From an uncultured Amylibacter sp. (GTDB lineage Bacteria > Pseudomonadota > Alphaproteobacteria > Rhodobacterales > Rhodobacteraceae): a stretch of DNA of 51,884 nt. Shown one piece after another: positions 1-9,489 of the stretch. A program made the position numbers and the translations under genes. The stretch lies in the NCBI GenBank assembly GCA_905182285.1, contig CAJJAY010000004.1, positions 1 through 51,884 of the forward strand, written 5' to 3'. Position 1 is the first letter of the stretch. Every line of letters starts with the position of its first letter. A model generated the notes under the pieces. That model saw nothing but the letters and a program-made list of their open reading frames with translations. It did no database searches and was not told the DNA's origin.

Positions 1-1326
1 GTCTCTATCATGGAAATTGATGATGGATTATTCGAAGTTAAATCAACAAATGGTGACACTGCTCTTGGCGGTGAAGATTTCGATATGCGTATTGTTGAGT
101 ATTTGGCTGACGAGTTTAAAAAAGAAAATGGTGTTGATCTCACAAAAGACAAGATGGCACTACAGCGTTTAAAAGAAGCTGCAGAAAAAGCCAAAATAGA
201 ATTATCTTCTTCTGCACAAACTGAAATAAACCAACCATTTATTTCAATGGATCCAAATGGTGGTCAACCGTTGCACCTAGTATTAAAATTAACACGTGCT
301 AAATTAGAAAGCCTTGTTATTGACTTAATCAAACGCTCATTAAAACCTTGTGCATCTGCCTTAAAAGATGCCGGCCTATCAAAATCAGACATTGATGAAA
401 TTGTCTTAGTTGGTGGCATGACAAGGATGCCAAAGGTTATTGAAGCTGTTACAGAGTTTTTTGGAAAAGAACCTCATAAAGGCGTTAATCCAGATGAAGT
501 TGTGGCCCTTGGAGCTGCTATTCAAGCAGGTGTTCTACAGGGGGATGTAAAAGACGTTGTTCTTTTAGATGTTACGCCTCTGTCGTTAGGAATTGAAACA
601 CTTGGTGGTGTCTTTACAAGATTAATAGATCGCAACACCACGATCCCAACAAAAAAATCACAGGTTTTCTCAACTGCAGAAGATAATCAAAATGCTGTAA
701 CCATACGTGTCTTCCAAGGTGAGCGTGAAATGGCTGCAGATAATAAAGTACTTGGTCAGTTTAACTTAGAAGACATTCCACCAGCTCCTCGTGGCTTACC
801 ACAAATTGAAGTTGCTTTTGATATTGATGCTAACGGCATCGTATCTGTATCAGCTAAAGATAAAGGTACAAATAAAGAGCAAAAGATTACTATCCAGGCG
901 TCTGGCGGTCTAAGTGATGATGATATTGAGCAGATGGTTAAAGATGCAGAAGAAAACGCTGAATCAGATAAAGAACGTAAAGAGCTTGTTGAAGCAAAAA
1001 ATAGTGCTGAGAGCTTACTTCATAGTACTGAAAAATCTGTAGAAGAGCATGGTGATAAAGTAGACCCAACAACAGTTGAAGTAATTGAAATGGCCATGGC
1101 TAACTTAACAGAAAGCTTAGAAACTGACGATGCATCAAAAATTAATTCACGTGCTCAGGATCTAACAGAAGCATCTATGAAGCTAGGTGAGGCTATATAC
1201 AAAGCTCAAGCTGAAGCACCAGAAGCACCAGAAGGAATGGGTGATGATGATGCCGGTGAACCTCGTGGTGTTGATGAAGATATTGTTGATGCTGACTTCG
1301 AAGACTTAGGTAAAGACGACCATTAG
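1..1326 (+). CDS. dnaK: Chaperone DnaK (Hsp70), 3' part only
   Basis: ATP-driven Hsp70 chaperone that works with DnaJ and GrpE in the cytoplasm. The reading frame is open from base 1, so the real start lies upstream and about the first third of the protein (most of the ATPase domain) is missing. What remains aligns by eye with E. coli DnaK: the TNGDT-LGGEDFD region, the LVGGMTRMP motif of the ATPase domain, the [11 protein letters not shown] linker and start of the substrate-binding domain, and the acidic C-terminal tail ending EDLGKDDH. dnaJ follows 77 bp downstream on the same strand, the usual dnaKJ order. The ATG at base 10 is an internal methionine, not a start. The promoter is outside the window, so heat-shock control cannot be judged. 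Confidence 0.97.
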   Translation, partial: VSIMEIDDGLFEVKSTNGDTALGGEDFDMRIVEYLADEFKKENGVDLTKDKMALQRLKEAAEKAKIELSSSAQTEINQPFISMDPNGGQPLHLVLKLTRAKLESLVIDLIKRSLKPCASALKDAGLSKSDIDEIVLVGGMTRMPKVIEAVTEFFGKEPHKGVNPDEVVALGAAIQAGVLQGDVKDVVLLDVTPLSLGIETLGGVFTRLIDRNTTIPTKKSQVFSTAEDNQNAVTIRVFQGEREMAADNKVLGQFNLEDIPPAPRGLPQIEVAFDIDANGIVSVSAKDKGTNKEQKITIQASGGLSDDDIEQMVKDAEENAESDKERKELVEAKNSAESLLHSTEKSVEEHGDKVDPTTVEVIEMAMANLTESLETDDASKINSRAQDLTEASMKLGEAIYKAQAEAPEAPEGMGDDDAGEPRGVDEDIVDADFEDLGKDDH

Positions 1327-1354
1327 TAATTAATACTTTTAGTTCATCTAACTT

Positions 1355-1378
1355 TAGCCCCACTTCCATGTGGGGCTA
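1355..1378 (+). promoter_or_regulatory. Intercistronic hairpin between dnaK and dnaJ
   Basis: A perfect 9-bp stem (arms 1355-1363 and 1370-1378, TAGCCCCAC and its complement) with a 6-nt loop lies midway between dnaK and dnaJ. No run of T follows, so it is a poor intrinsic terminator. A stem here more likely stabilises the 3' end of dnaK mRNA or lowers dnaJ output relative to dnaK. The function is inference. Confidence 0.55.
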
Positions 1379-1403
1379 ATCCGCTTTTGCGTAGGAGATA
1401 CCA

Positions 1404-2537
1404 ATGTCAAAACGTGATTATTATGAAACTCTAGGGTTATCAAAGGGTGCCTCTGAGTCTGAGATTAAAAAAGGTTTTCGCAAGAAAGCTATGGAGCTGC
1501 ATCCGGATCGAAATCAAGATGATCCAACTGCAGAGGGTAAATTTAAAGAAGCAAACGAAGCCTATGATGTTTTAAAGGATGCTGATAAAAAAGCTGCATA
1601 TGATCAGTATGGCCATGCAGCATTTGAAGGTGGAATGGGAGGTGGCGGAGGTCGTAGCCCATTTGGAGGTGGTGGAGATTTTAATTCTGCTTTTTCTGAT
1701 GTATTTGATGATTTGTTTGGTAATTTTGGTGGAGGTCAACGTGGTGGCCCTCCCGGTGCAACACGTGGCTCAGATTTACGATATAATTTAAAGGTCTCTT
1801 TAAGTGATGCATATAATGGTAAACAAGAAACAGTATCAGTAAATTCATCAGTGTCGTGTGATGGGTGCTCAGGCTCAGGTGCTGCGGCAGGCTCAGAGCC
1901 TTCAAGATGCCCTACCTGTTCAGGTATGGGAAAAGTTAGGGCACAACAAGGATTTTTTACTGTTGAGCGCACTTGCCCAACTTGCTCAGGTCGGGGAGAA
2001 ACAATTACTAACCCATGTAATATTTGTAATGGATCTGGTGCAACACAGCGTGAAAGATCCCTATCAGTTAATATACCTGCAGGGGTTGAACGTGGCACAA
2101 GAATAAGACTTTCTGGCGAAGGTGAGGCAGGTCAACGTGGTGGTCCAACAGGTGACTTATACATATTTATTGATATTGAAGATCATGAATTATTCGAGCG
2201 AGAAGGAAATAATTTATTTTTACGAGTCCCTGTATCAATGGCAACTGCAGCACTAGGTGGTGAAATTGATGTTCCTAATATTGATGGAAACACATCTCGA
2301 GTAAAAGTACCAATGGGCGCTCAAGCTGGTAAACAAATGAGATTAAAGGGAAAGGGAATGCCCGCACTACGAGGTAGTGGAAAGGGTGATTTATACCTAG
2401 AGATAGCAGTCGAAACTCCTGTTAATTTATCAACTAAACAAAAAGAATTACTAAAAGAATTTGAAGAGTTATCTGCTGATAGCAATCCAGAATCAGAGAA
2501 TTTCTTCAGTAAAGTTAAATCATTTTGGAAAGTTTAA
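1404..2537 (+). CDS. dnaJ: Chaperone DnaJ (Hsp40)
   Basis: Co-chaperone that delivers unfolded clients to DnaK and stimulates its ATPase. All classic parts are present in 377 residues: the J domain with HPD at residues 33-35, a Gly/Phe-rich linker at about 73-115, four zinc-binding repeats ([32 protein letters not shown]) between about 150 and 215, and the C-terminal substrate-binding domains. The start is the ATG preceded by AGGAG at 1393-1397. It sits downstream of dnaK and ends at a strong bidirectional terminator. Type I DnaJ of normal length; nothing odd. Confidence 0.98.
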   Translation: MSKRDYYETLGLSKGASESEIKKGFRKKAMELHPDRNQDDPTAEGKFKEANEAYDVLKDADKKAAYDQYGHAAFEGGMGGGGGRSPFGGGGDFNSAFSDVFDDLFGNFGGGQRGGPPGATRGSDLRYNLKVSLSDAYNGKQETVSVNSSVSCDGCSGSGAAAGSEPSRCPTCSGMGKVRAQQGFFTVERTCPTCSGRGETITNPCNICNGSGATQRERSLSVNIPAGVERGTRIRLSGEGEAGQRGGPTGDLYIFIDIEDHELFEREGNNLFLRVPVSMATAALGGEIDVPNIDGNTSRVKVPMGAQAGKQMRLKGKGMPALRGSGKGDLYLEIAVETPVNLSTKQKELLKEFEELSADSNPESENFFSKVKSFWKV

Positions 2538-2570
2538 ATATTAATCCCAGATTATACTGGGATTAATATT
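2537..2570. terminator. Bidirectional terminator between dnaJ and the TRIC gene
   Basis: A perfect 14-bp stem (arms 2537-2550 and 2557-2570, core AATCCCAG) with a 6-nt loop and CTTTT following on the plus strand. It lies between two converging genes. The last base of the dnaJ stop codon and the whole TRIC-gene stop codon (2563-2565) lie inside the stem. Confidence 0.8.
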
Positions 2571-3183
2571 CTTTTGATCTTTGTTTATAAACGATTATTG
2601 ATCTAAAAATTAACATACATAAAAAAGATACTAAGAGGCTTAAAGCCTCGTTGGTAAATGCGAGTAATACAACATATATAAGTCCACCTACTAAAGATAT
2701 TGTAGCATATAAATCTTGCTTAAGTATTGCAGGCTGTAGGCCACATAGCATATCTCTAAACATACCTCCTGCAACACCAGTCACACAACCTAACACAATT
2801 ACACTCAATGTTGGTAAATTTACTAACATTGCACTTTGCACACCAACGAGAGTAAATAAGGCAAGCCCAATTGCATCAAAATATTGTAAAAAACCTAATC
2901 TTTTACCATCTCTATGACCATAAGTTTTTACAAAAAAATATGTAATCAGAGCAGTAGGAACTGCTGTTGAAATATATGTCATGTCTACAATCCAAAACAC
3001 AGGTGTAGATCCAATTAACAAATCACGTAAACTTCCACCACCTACTGACGTCACTATTGCTAATACTACAACCCCAAAAGGATCAAAGTTTTGGCGAACG
3101 CCCTGAATAGCAGCAGTAATAGCCATAATCATAGTCGCTAAAATTGTTAACCATGACGTTAAGTAGGGTAGCGAAATTTCCAA
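2563..3183 (-). CDS. Trimeric intracellular cation channel (TRIC/UPF0126) family membrane protein
   Basis: Small hydrophobic inner-membrane protein of 206 residues with about seven membrane segments. It shows the two pseudo-repeats of the UPF0126 family, each with a glycine-rich Arg-Asp motif: GGGSLRDLLIG near residue 50 and GGMFRDMLCG near residue 140. Bacterial members (YadS/YicG type) are homologues of animal TRIC potassium channels; a cation-conducting role is known for some, but the physiological role is unclear. The chosen start is TTG at 3183 with a GAGA box about 7 nt upstream. The next ATG would remove most of the first membrane segment. It converges with dnaJ and diverges from mutS. 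Confidence 0.85.
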   Translation of the reverse strand: MEISLPYLTSWLTILATMIMAITAAIQGVRQNFDPFGVVVLAIVTSVGGGSLRDLLIGSTPVFWIVDMTYISTAVPTALITYFFVKTYGHRDGKRLGFLQYFDAIGLALFTLVGVQSAMLVNLPTLSVIVLGCVTGVAGGMFRDMLCGLQPAILKQDLYATISLVGGLIYVVLLAFTNEALSLLVSFLCMLIFRSIIVYKQRSKEY

Positions 3184-3327
3184 TTAATTCTCTATTTGTA
3201 ATTATTATTTTGAGTAAATTTAAGATTTATACCTAAAAATATATATAGCAATATATTTGTCGTTTTTTCTTTTCCTACGTAGCTGAGATGGTTATCTTTC
3301 TTTTAATTGAAAAGGAATAATTTAATC

Positions 3328-5967
3328 GTGTCAAAATCATCAGTAACACCAATGATCGCACAGTTCTTAAAAATAAAATCTGAATATCCAGATGCTTTAC
3401 TTTTTTATCGTATGGGCGATTTTTATGAATTGTTTTTTGATGATGCTATTGCTGCAGCTACGGCATTAGATATTTCACTCACAAAAAGAGGAAAACATTT
3501 AGGTGAAGATATTCCAATGTGTGGTGTTCCACACCATGCTTCTGAAAACTATTTGCTTACATTAATTCGTAAGGGATTTCGAGTTGCTGTTTGTGAACAG
3601 TTGGAAAGCCCTGCAGAAGCAAAAGCGCGTGGCTCAAAATCAGTGGTCAATCGTGGTGTAGTGAGATTAGTCACATCTGGTACGCTTACGGAAGAAAGCC
3701 TTTTATCAGCAAGGGAAAATAATTATTTAAGTGCCTTTGCTATTTTAAGAGATGAATCTGCATTTGCATGGGTTGATGTTTCTACTGGAGATTTCCATGT
3801 ACAAAACTGCCCACGTATTTCATTTGGACCAATGCTCGCGCAACTAAACCCAGCTGAAATATTAATATCAGAATCTAATTATGAAAACTTTTTAGAGCAA
3901 ACTAAAGAGTTTGGGTCAACGCTTACATCTCTTTCACCTGCAAGCTTTGATAGTACCTCTGGTATCAAAAGGTTGTGTGATTTGTTCAAAGTAAATTCTA
4001 TTGATGGCTTTGGAAGCTTCTCTCGGTCAGAAATTTCTGCACTGGGAGCCATTATTGATTATTTAGAAATAACACAAAAAGGCAAATTGCCTGCTTTAAA
4101 AATACCAATAAAAGAAAACCTAGAAAACTTTGTTCAAATAGATTCATCGACAAGACGTAATCTTGAACTGACACAAACTTTATCTGGATCAAAAAATGGG
4201 TCTTTATTACGTGTAATAGATCGCACAGTTACGGGGCCTGGCGCAAGATTATTAGAAAAAAGACTGAGTAGCCCTTCAACTTGTATAAAAACCATTACTC
4301 CAAGATTAGATTCAATTGATGTGTTTAAATCAAATAATATGTTAAGAATGGAAATACAAAACACTTTAAAACAAACAGCTGATATGGAGAGGGCATTTTT
4401 ACGTATTTCTTTAGATCGGGGTGGTCCTAGAGATTTTTTAGCAATTCGAGATAGTTTAGAAAAAGGTCAAGATTTATCAAAGAGTTTAATAAATCTTAAT
4501 TCTAATTTGATAGAGGAAGCAGAAAAAAATCTTAACGGAAATGAGAAAATTATTGCTTTATTAAAAGATGTTTTTTCAGATAGTGCACCATTACTCGCGC
4601 GTGATGGTGGTTTTATTCGTTCAGGGTTTAACGTTCAATTAGATGATATTAAAAAATTACGCGATGATGGGCGTCAGATAATTTCATCTATGCAAGCTCA
4701 ATTTTCTTCTATGACTGGAATTGGTTCTTTAAAAATAAAATATAATAACGTTTTGGGATATTTCATTGAAACGCCAGCTACTCATGCAAAAAAAATGCTG
4801 GGTGAAGAATTTTCGAATACTTTTATACACCGCCAAACAACTGCTAACGCTGTTAGATTTACAACTTTAGAACTATCAGAAATAGAAACAAAAATTTTAA
4901 ACGCTGGTGGAAGAGCATTATCACTTGAATTAGAAATATTTGAACAAACAAAAATAAAAATCCTAGAGTTTTCTGAAAACATTTTACTTGCAGCAAAAGC
5001 TCTTGCAGAAATAGACCTTGCTGTTGCACTAGCCGACATAGCAGTGTCAGAAAATTGGTGCCGCCCAAAATTAGATACTTCTAGAAAATTTAAGATAATT
5101 GAAGGAAGGCACCCAGTTGTAGAAGCTGCATTGCAAAAAGAACCGTCTGGTGTGTTTATTGCTAATAATTGTGACTTATCTGCAGGGTCAGATGGGGATA
5201 AGCCGATTTGGTTACTTACAGGCCCCAATATGGCCGGAAAGTCTACATTTCTGCGTCAAAATGCGATTATTGCATTAATGGCACAAATAGGTAGTTTTGT
5301 TCCAGCTGAGAGTGCAGAAATTGGCATAATAGATCAACTATTCTCAAGAGTTGGCGCTTCTGATGACCTTGCAAGGGGTCGTTCTACATTTATGGTTGAA
5401 ATGGTTGAAACAGCAGCGATCTTAAACCAGGCAGGTGAAAATGCATTAGTAATATTAGATGAAATTGGTCGTGGAACAGCTACTTATGATGGACTATCAA
5501 TAGCATGGGCAACTTTAGAAAATTTACATAATATTAATAAATGTAGAGCATTATTTGCAACTCATTACCATGAATTAACAGGATTAACCGTAAGTTTACC
5601 TGGCTTGATGAATGCAACGGTCAGTGTTCGTGAGTGGGAAGGTGATATTATTTTTCTACATGAAGTTAGAAAAGGTGCTGCAGATCGTAGTTACGGTGTA
5701 CAGGTAGCAAAATTAGCCGGTATTCCTCAAACAGTTATAAACAGAGCAACTGAGGTTTTAGAAAAATTGGAAAATAATGATCAAGGTGGAAAAACACAAA
5801 CTTTGATTGATGAACTCCCTCTATTTAATATTTCGCCATCAAATTTAGTTAAACCTGATACAACGTCATCAGTTGAGATAGAGTTAAAAAGTATTCATCC
5901 AGATGAATTAACACCTAAAGATGCTTTATCTTTAATTTATAAGTTAAAGGCTTTTCTAAAAGATTAA
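3328..5967 (+). CDS. mutS: DNA mismatch repair ATPase MutS
   Basis: Recognises base mismatches and starts methyl- or nick-directed repair with MutL. The mismatch-wedge F-x-E is in GDFYELF (Phe32, Glu34). The core clamp and lever domains follow, then the C-terminal ABC ATPase with Walker [10 protein letters not shown] at about 632-640, the signature around RGRSTF, Walker [12 protein letters not shown] and the ATHYHEL switch. I start at GTG 3328 (879 aa), which has AAGGAA about 10 nt upstream and begins close to other MutS proteins. A TTG seven codons earlier (3307) has no ribosome site. MutL is not in the window. Confidence 0.97.
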   Translation: MSKSSVTPMIAQFLKIKSEYPDALLFYRMGDFYELFFDDAIAAATALDISLTKRGKHLGEDIPMCGVPHHASENYLLTLIRKGFRVAVCEQLESPAEAKARGSKSVVNRGVVRLVTSGTLTEESLLSARENNYLSAFAILRDESAFAWVDVSTGDFHVQNCPRISFGPMLAQLNPAEILISESNYENFLEQTKEFGSTLTSLSPASFDSTSGIKRLCDLFKVNSIDGFGSFSRSEISALGAIIDYLEITQKGKLPALKIPIKENLENFVQIDSSTRRNLELTQTLSGSKNGSLLRVIDRTVTGPGARLLEKRLSSPSTCIKTITPRLDSIDVFKSNNMLRMEIQNTLKQTADMERAFLRISLDRGGPRDFLAIRDSLEKGQDLSKSLINLNSNLIEEAEKNLNGNEKIIALLKDVFSDSAPLLARDGGFIRSGFNVQLDDIKKLRDDGRQIISSMQAQFSSMTGIGSLKIKYNNVLGYFIETPATHAKKMLGEEFSNTFIHRQTTANAVRFTTLELSEIETKILNAGGRALSLELEIFEQTKIKILEFSENILLAAKALAEIDLAVALADIAVSENWCRPKLDTSRKFKIIEGRHPVVEAALQKEPSGVFIANNCDLSAGSDGDKPIWLLTGPNMAGKSTFLRQNAIIALMAQIGSFVPAESAEIGIIDQLFSRVGASDDLARGRSTFMVEMVETAAILNQAGENALVILDEIGRGTATYDGLSIAWATLENLHNINKCRALFATHYHELTGLTVSLPGLMNATVSVREWEGDIIFLHEVRKGAADRSYGVQVAKLAGIPQTVINRATEVLEKLENNDQGGKTQTLIDELPLFNISPSNLVKPDTTSSVEIELKSIHPDELTPKDALSLIYKLKAFLKD

Positions 5968-6000
5968 TTATACGGTGGTGTTTAATTTACCACCGTATAA
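5968..6000. terminator. Bidirectional terminator between mutS and grpE
   Basis: A perfect 12-bp stem (arms 5968-5979 and 5989-6000, core TACGGTGGT) with a 9-nt loop, followed on the plus strand by a T-rich stretch. It lies between the converging mutS and grpE genes and can serve both. Confidence 0.75.
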
Positions 6001-6009
6001 ATTTAATTT

Positions 6010-6606
6010 TTATCCACCTGAAGAAACACCAACATTTGCTGGCCTTAAAAGACGGTCTGATATCATAAAACCTTCATCTAGAACCTGTAATATATGACCA
6101 GCCTTTACTGTCGGCATTGGTGCTTCAAACATTGCTTGATGTAATTCAGGATCAAATTTATCACCAACTTCTGGTGCTATAGGTATAATATTATGTTTTG
6201 CAAACGTATTAATTAATTCTCTTTGAGTAAGATCAATTCCCTCAAATAGACTTTTATTGGCTTCTCTCTGTTCTTCTGAAGCCATTTCTGATGCACGCTT
6301 CATGTTATCGTATACTGATAGTAAATCTCTAGCCAATTTTCGACCACCATATACTTCAGCATCCCTACGATCACGTTCTCCACGTTTTCTTTGGTTTTCA
6401 GCTTCAGCCAACGCCCTCATCAAGCGATCATTAAGTTCTGCATTCTCAGCACGCAATTCATCTACTTCACTTAATTCTTCAGATTCATCATTAGCCGAAT
6501 CATCGTTTTCAAGCTCTGTTAAATCTTCAATATTCACCAATTCTTCATCTTCTAACGGAACATCTGGTTCTGATAAGGATACTTTTGGTTTTTCGTCATC
6601 TAACAT
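6010..6606 (-). CDS. grpE: Nucleotide exchange factor GrpE
   Basis: Releases ADP from DnaK so the chaperone can cycle. Length is 198 aa, like E. coli GrpE (197). It has an acidic, low-complexity N-terminus (about residues 1-55), a long coiled-coil stretch rich in Glu, Leu and Arg (about 55-110) and the compact beta domain with the DPELHQAMFEAP segment, and it ends in LRPANVGVSSGG. It follows hrcA by only 4 bp on the same strand, the common hrcA-grpE arrangement, so the two are almost certainly co-transcribed from the promoter ahead of hrcA. dnaKJ lies 3.5 kb away on the opposite strand. Confidence 0.97.
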   Translation of the reverse strand: MLDDEKPKVSLSEPDVPLEDEELVNIEDLTELENDDSANDESEELSEVDELRAENAELNDRLMRALAEAENQRKRGERDRRDAEVYGGRKLARDLLSVYDNMKRASEMASEEQREANKSLFEGIDLTQRELINTFAKHNIIPIAPEVGDKFDPELHQAMFEAPMPTVKAGHILQVLDEGFMISDRLLRPANVGVSSGG

Positions 6607-6610
6607 TCAT

Positions 6611-7669
6611 TTAAGTCCTTAGTAAGCGCCCAATTAATTGAGCTGTATAATCTACAATAGGCACAACACGCCCATAATTTAATCTTTTTGGCCCGATTAC
6701 TCCTACCGCACCAATTACTTTTCGATCAGCATTCATATACGGAGAAACTACTAATGACGACCCCGAAAGTGAAAACAATTTATTTTCTGAACCAATGAAT
6801 ATTTTCACACCGTCACCCTGTTCTGCAAGATCTAAAAATTGACTAATATCTTTTTTTTGCTCCAAATCATCAAATAATGATTTAATGCGTTCCATATCTT
6901 CATCTGATTGCCCATCATCTAATAAATTTGATCGCCCTCGCACAATTAACCTTGCTTCTGATCCCTGATCTTTTGCCCAAACCGCTACACCATCTTTTAT
7001 CATTTGTTGAGACAATATATCTAAATCTTTTTGGTGCTTTTCAACATGCCTATCAACCACGTTGCGCAAGTCACTAATTGTGTGGCCAAAAACAATTGAA
7101 TTCAAGAAATTAGCTGCCTCTCTCATTGATGATGGTGTCTGACCAAGAGGTGGATTAAACATTCGGTTTTCAACATTTCCATCTTCAGTTACTAAAACTA
7201 CCAATGCGCGGTCAGGAGCAAGAGAAACAAATTCAATATGTTTTATTGGAGCTTCAGACTTTGGCGCCATAACGACACTAGCGCCCTGAGTAAGGCCTGA
7301 AAGCATAGTACCAGCTTTATCTAATACAGACGCCATATCATTAGTATGATCAAGCGACGCATCAATTTCCTTACGTTCTTGAGTGTTAATGTCTCCAACT
7401 TCTAACAAACCATCAACAAAAAGCCTTAATCCACTTTCAGTGGGTATTCGCCCTGCCGATACATGTGGTGCATTCAATAAGCCCAAAAACTCTAAATCAT
7501 TCATAACATTTCTAATCGTTGCTGCTGAAATGTTTTCACTTAAGCTGCGCGTTAATGTACGTGATCCAACAGGATCTCCTGTGTCAAGATACGACTCAAC
7601 CAGCAGTCGAAAAACTTCTTTGCTTCGGACATTGAGATCATCAATTGAATGTTGGCTGGATTCTTTCAC
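6611..7669 (-). CDS. hrcA: Heat-inducible transcription repressor HrcA
   Basis: Repressor of class I heat-shock genes (often groESL) that binds the CIRCE inverted repeat. The N-terminal winged helix is clear (RSKEVFRLLVESYLDTGDPVGSRTL, SAATIRNVMNDLE, SAGRIPTESGLRLFVD), followed by the GAF-like dimer domain and the C-terminal VIGPKRLNYGRVVPIVDY block. I choose GTG 7669 (352 aa) over the in-frame ATG 7684. A GGAAGGGG ribosome site sits 5 nt before the GTG, and the predicted promoter would start the mRNA near 7690, too close to the ATG for a ribosome site. No CIRCE copy is visible upstream, so self-repression is not supported here. Confidence 0.95.
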   Translation of the reverse strand: MKESSQHSIDDLNVRSKEVFRLLVESYLDTGDPVGSRTLTRSLSENISAATIRNVMNDLEFLGLLNAPHVSAGRIPTESGLRLFVDGLLEVGDINTQERKEIDASLDHTNDMASVLDKAGTMLSGLTQGASVVMAPKSEAPIKHIEFVSLAPDRALVVLVTEDGNVENRMFNPPLGQTPSSMREAANFLNSIVFGHTISDLRNVVDRHVEKHQKDLDILSQQMIKDGVAVWAKDQGSEARLIVRGRSNLLDDGQSDEDMERIKSLFDDLEQKKDISQFLDLAEQGDGVKIFIGSENKLFSLSGSSLVVSPYMNADRKVIGAVGVIGPKRLNYGRVVPIVDYTAQLIGRLLRT

Positions 7670-7696
7670 GTGCGCCCCTTCCATGGGTCAGCTTTT

Positions 7697-7725
7697 ATAT
7701 TAAAAACCTTTCTCTACTAGGTCAA
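7697..7725 (-). promoter_or_regulatory. Probable sigma-70 promoter for hrcA-grpE
   Basis: On the minus strand there is TTGACC (7720-7725, 5 of 6 consensus bases), a 17-bp spacer and TAATAT (7697-7702, 4 of 6). Predicted transcription start is near 7690. The spacing is ideal and the position supports the GTG start of hrcA. It is a housekeeping-type promoter; no sigma-32-like boxes were recognised. Confidence 0.55.
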
Positions 7726-7786
7726 TCTAGGTTTGCGCCTATTGCTCATTACTTGTATCAACATAAAATATTATAGGAGAATTCTA

Positions 7787-8500
7787 ATGCGCCCATCTGG
7801 CAGAGCTATTGACGTAATGCGTCCAATTGAAGTTGAAGTAGGTTTTACTAAACATGCTGAAGGTTCATGTTTAATAAAATGCGGAGATACACATGTACTT
7901 TGCACAGCAAGTGTTGAAGACAGAACACCTCCTTGGCTGAGAAATACTGGAATGGGGTGGGTCACAGCTGAATATGGTATGTTGCCAAGATCAACTGGCT
8001 CACGAAACAGGCGTGAAGCTGCTTCAGGTAAACAATCTGGTAGAACTCAAGAAATTCAGAGATTGATAGGGCGGTCATTACGCGCAGGTGTTGATCGATT
8101 GTCTTTAGGCGAAAGACAGATAACTGTAGATTGTGACGTATTGCAGGCAGATGGTGGAACAAGATGTGCGTCCATTACTGGTGGTTGGATCGCCCTGAGG
8201 TTAGCAATAAATGCTATGATCAAGGCTGGTGATATTAAAGAAGATCCACTAACTGAACACGTTGCAGCGGTATCGTGTGGAATATACGGTGGACAACCTG
8301 TTTTAGATTTAGATTATGCAGAAGATAGTGAAGCTGGAACTGATGCAAATTTTGTAATGACTGAATCAAAAGGACTAATTGAAATTCAAAGTTCTGCTGA
8401 AGGTGCAACATTTGATCGATCAGAATTTGATACCCTTATGGATTTAGCTGAAAAAGGTATATCTGAATTAATAAAAGCACAGAAGACAGCTATATCCTAA
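7787..8500 (+). CDS. rph: Ribonuclease PH
   Basis: Phosphate-dependent 3'-to-5' exoribonuclease that trims tRNA and other RNA 3' ends. It starts MRPSGRA and carries the family landmarks [27 protein letters not shown], the Arg-rich [15 protein letters not shown] and the [12 protein letters not shown] active-site block. Length is 237 aa, as usual. The start is ATG 7787 with AGGAGA at 7775-7780; the frame is open upstream to a TTG at 7733 but that extension is not family-like. The stop TAA overlaps the start of rdgB (TAATG), so rph and rdgB are translationally coupled. Confidence 0.97.
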   Translation: MRPSGRAIDVMRPIEVEVGFTKHAEGSCLIKCGDTHVLCTASVEDRTPPWLRNTGMGWVTAEYGMLPRSTGSRNRREAASGKQSGRTQEIQRLIGRSLRAGVDRLSLGERQITVDCDVLQADGGTRCASITGGWIALRLAINAMIKAGDIKEDPLTEHVAAVSCGIYGGQPVLDLDYAEDSEAGTDANFVMTESKGLIEIQSSAEGATFDRSEFDTLMDLAEKGISELIKAQKTAIS

Positions 8501-9105
8501 TGCGAAAACTTACAGAAAAACATATTATTCTAGCAAGTCATAATAAAGGTAAGCTTAAAGAAATTGCCGATTTATTAAATCCTTTTGGAATAAAAGTTAC
8601 ATCTGCGGGCGATTTAGGATTAAATGAACCAGACGAAACAGAAAATACATATGTTGGTAATGCACGTATAAAAGCACATTATGCTGCAAAATCATCAAAC
8701 AAACCTGCACTTTCCGATGATAGTGGCTTTTCTGTAGAAATATTGGATGGTGCACCAGGTGTTTATAGTGCTGATTGGGCTGAAACACCAAATGGTCGAG
8801 ATTTTTCTATGGCAATGTCAAAGATATGGAATAAAATTCAACACTCTAAAATGCCATGCAAAGCAAAGTTTTGCTGCACTTTGTGCTTAGCTTGGCCAGA
8901 TGGGCATGATGAAATATTTGAAGGGAGCGTTAAGGGAGAGATTGCATGGCCACCTAGAGGAAGTAATGGGTTTGGTTATGATCCAATGTTTATTGCAAGT
9001 GGAATGAGCCAAACTTTTGGAGAAATTACTCCTCATGATAAACATTTAATAAGCCATAGAGCAGATGCATTTGGAAAATTTATACAAAATTGCTTGAAGG
9101 GATAG
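8500..9105 (+). CDS. rdgB: XTP/dITP diphosphatase (RdgB/HAM1 family)
   Basis: Hydrolyses non-canonical purine triphosphates (XTP, dITP, ITP) to monophosphates, keeping deaminated bases out of DNA and RNA. Motifs seen: the N-terminal SHNKGK phosphate loop (about residues 13-18), SDDSGFSVEILDGAPGVYSA, and GSNGFGYDPMF near residue 150, ending with the SHRADAF segment. Length 201 aa is standard. Its ATG shares the last base of the rph stop; the rph-rdgB-hemW order is common in Alphaproteobacteria, here with a RidA-like gene inserted before hemW. Confidence 0.96.
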   Translation: MRKLTEKHIILASHNKGKLKEIADLLNPFGIKVTSAGDLGLNEPDETENTYVGNARIKAHYAAKSSNKPALSDDSGFSVEILDGAPGVYSADWAETPNGRDFSMAMSKIWNKIQHSKMPCKAKFCCTLCLAWPDGHDEIFEGSVKGEIAWPPRGSNGFGYDPMFIASGMSQTFGEITPHDKHLISHRADAFGKFIQNCLKG

Positions 9106-9108
9106 AGT

Positions 9109-9489
9109 GTGATGAAAAAGTTGATTTCAAGTGGGTCGTCTTTTGAGAAAAAATTAGGTTACAGCCGTGCAGTTATAGTAGGAAATTGGGCTTTTGTTTC
9201 TGGCGTTACAGGCTATAATTATAAAACAATGATTATGCCAAATGATATATTTAGCCAGGCTACCAATTGTTTTGAAACCATCCAAAAATCACTTATAGAG
9301 GGCGGTTTTTCTTTATCAGATACTGTGCGAGTCCAATATACATTAACATCTTCAAAACTGGTAGATGATGCTGCTCCTGTTTTAGAAAAGTATATGGGCA
9401 ATATCCGCCCCGCAGCAACTATGGTTATTGCTAATATGATTAAACCAGAAATGTTAATTGAAATTGAAATTACAGCATTAAAAAATTGA
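9109..9489 (+). CDS. RidA (YjgF/YER057c/UK114) family protein
   Basis: Small trimer-forming family; RidA itself hydrolyses reactive enamine/imine intermediates such as 2-aminoacrylate, while many paralogues have unknown substrates. The 126-residue sequence shows the family fold: WAFVSGVTG near residue 30, then IRPAATMV, whose Arg is in the place of the catalytic Arg of RidA, and IEIEITA at the end. It starts at GTG 9109 or the ATG right after it (9112); GAAGGGA lies at 9096-9102. It sits 3 bp after rdgB, and its stop overlaps the hemW start. The R-P-A-A-T-M-V version suggests a sister subfamily rather than RidA proper, so the substrate is unassigned. Confidence 0.85.
   Translation: MMKKLISSGSSFEKKLGYSRAVIVGNWAFVSGVTGYNYKTMIMPNDIFSQATNCFETIQKSLIEGGFSLSDTVRVQYTLTSSKLVDDAAPVLEKYMGNIRPAATMVIANMIKPEMLIEIEITALKN

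Noticed and set aside
7664-7672. TTTCACGTG in hrcA, like half of a parS site
   Set aside because: The right half does not match AAACA, so it is only a 9-base chance match.
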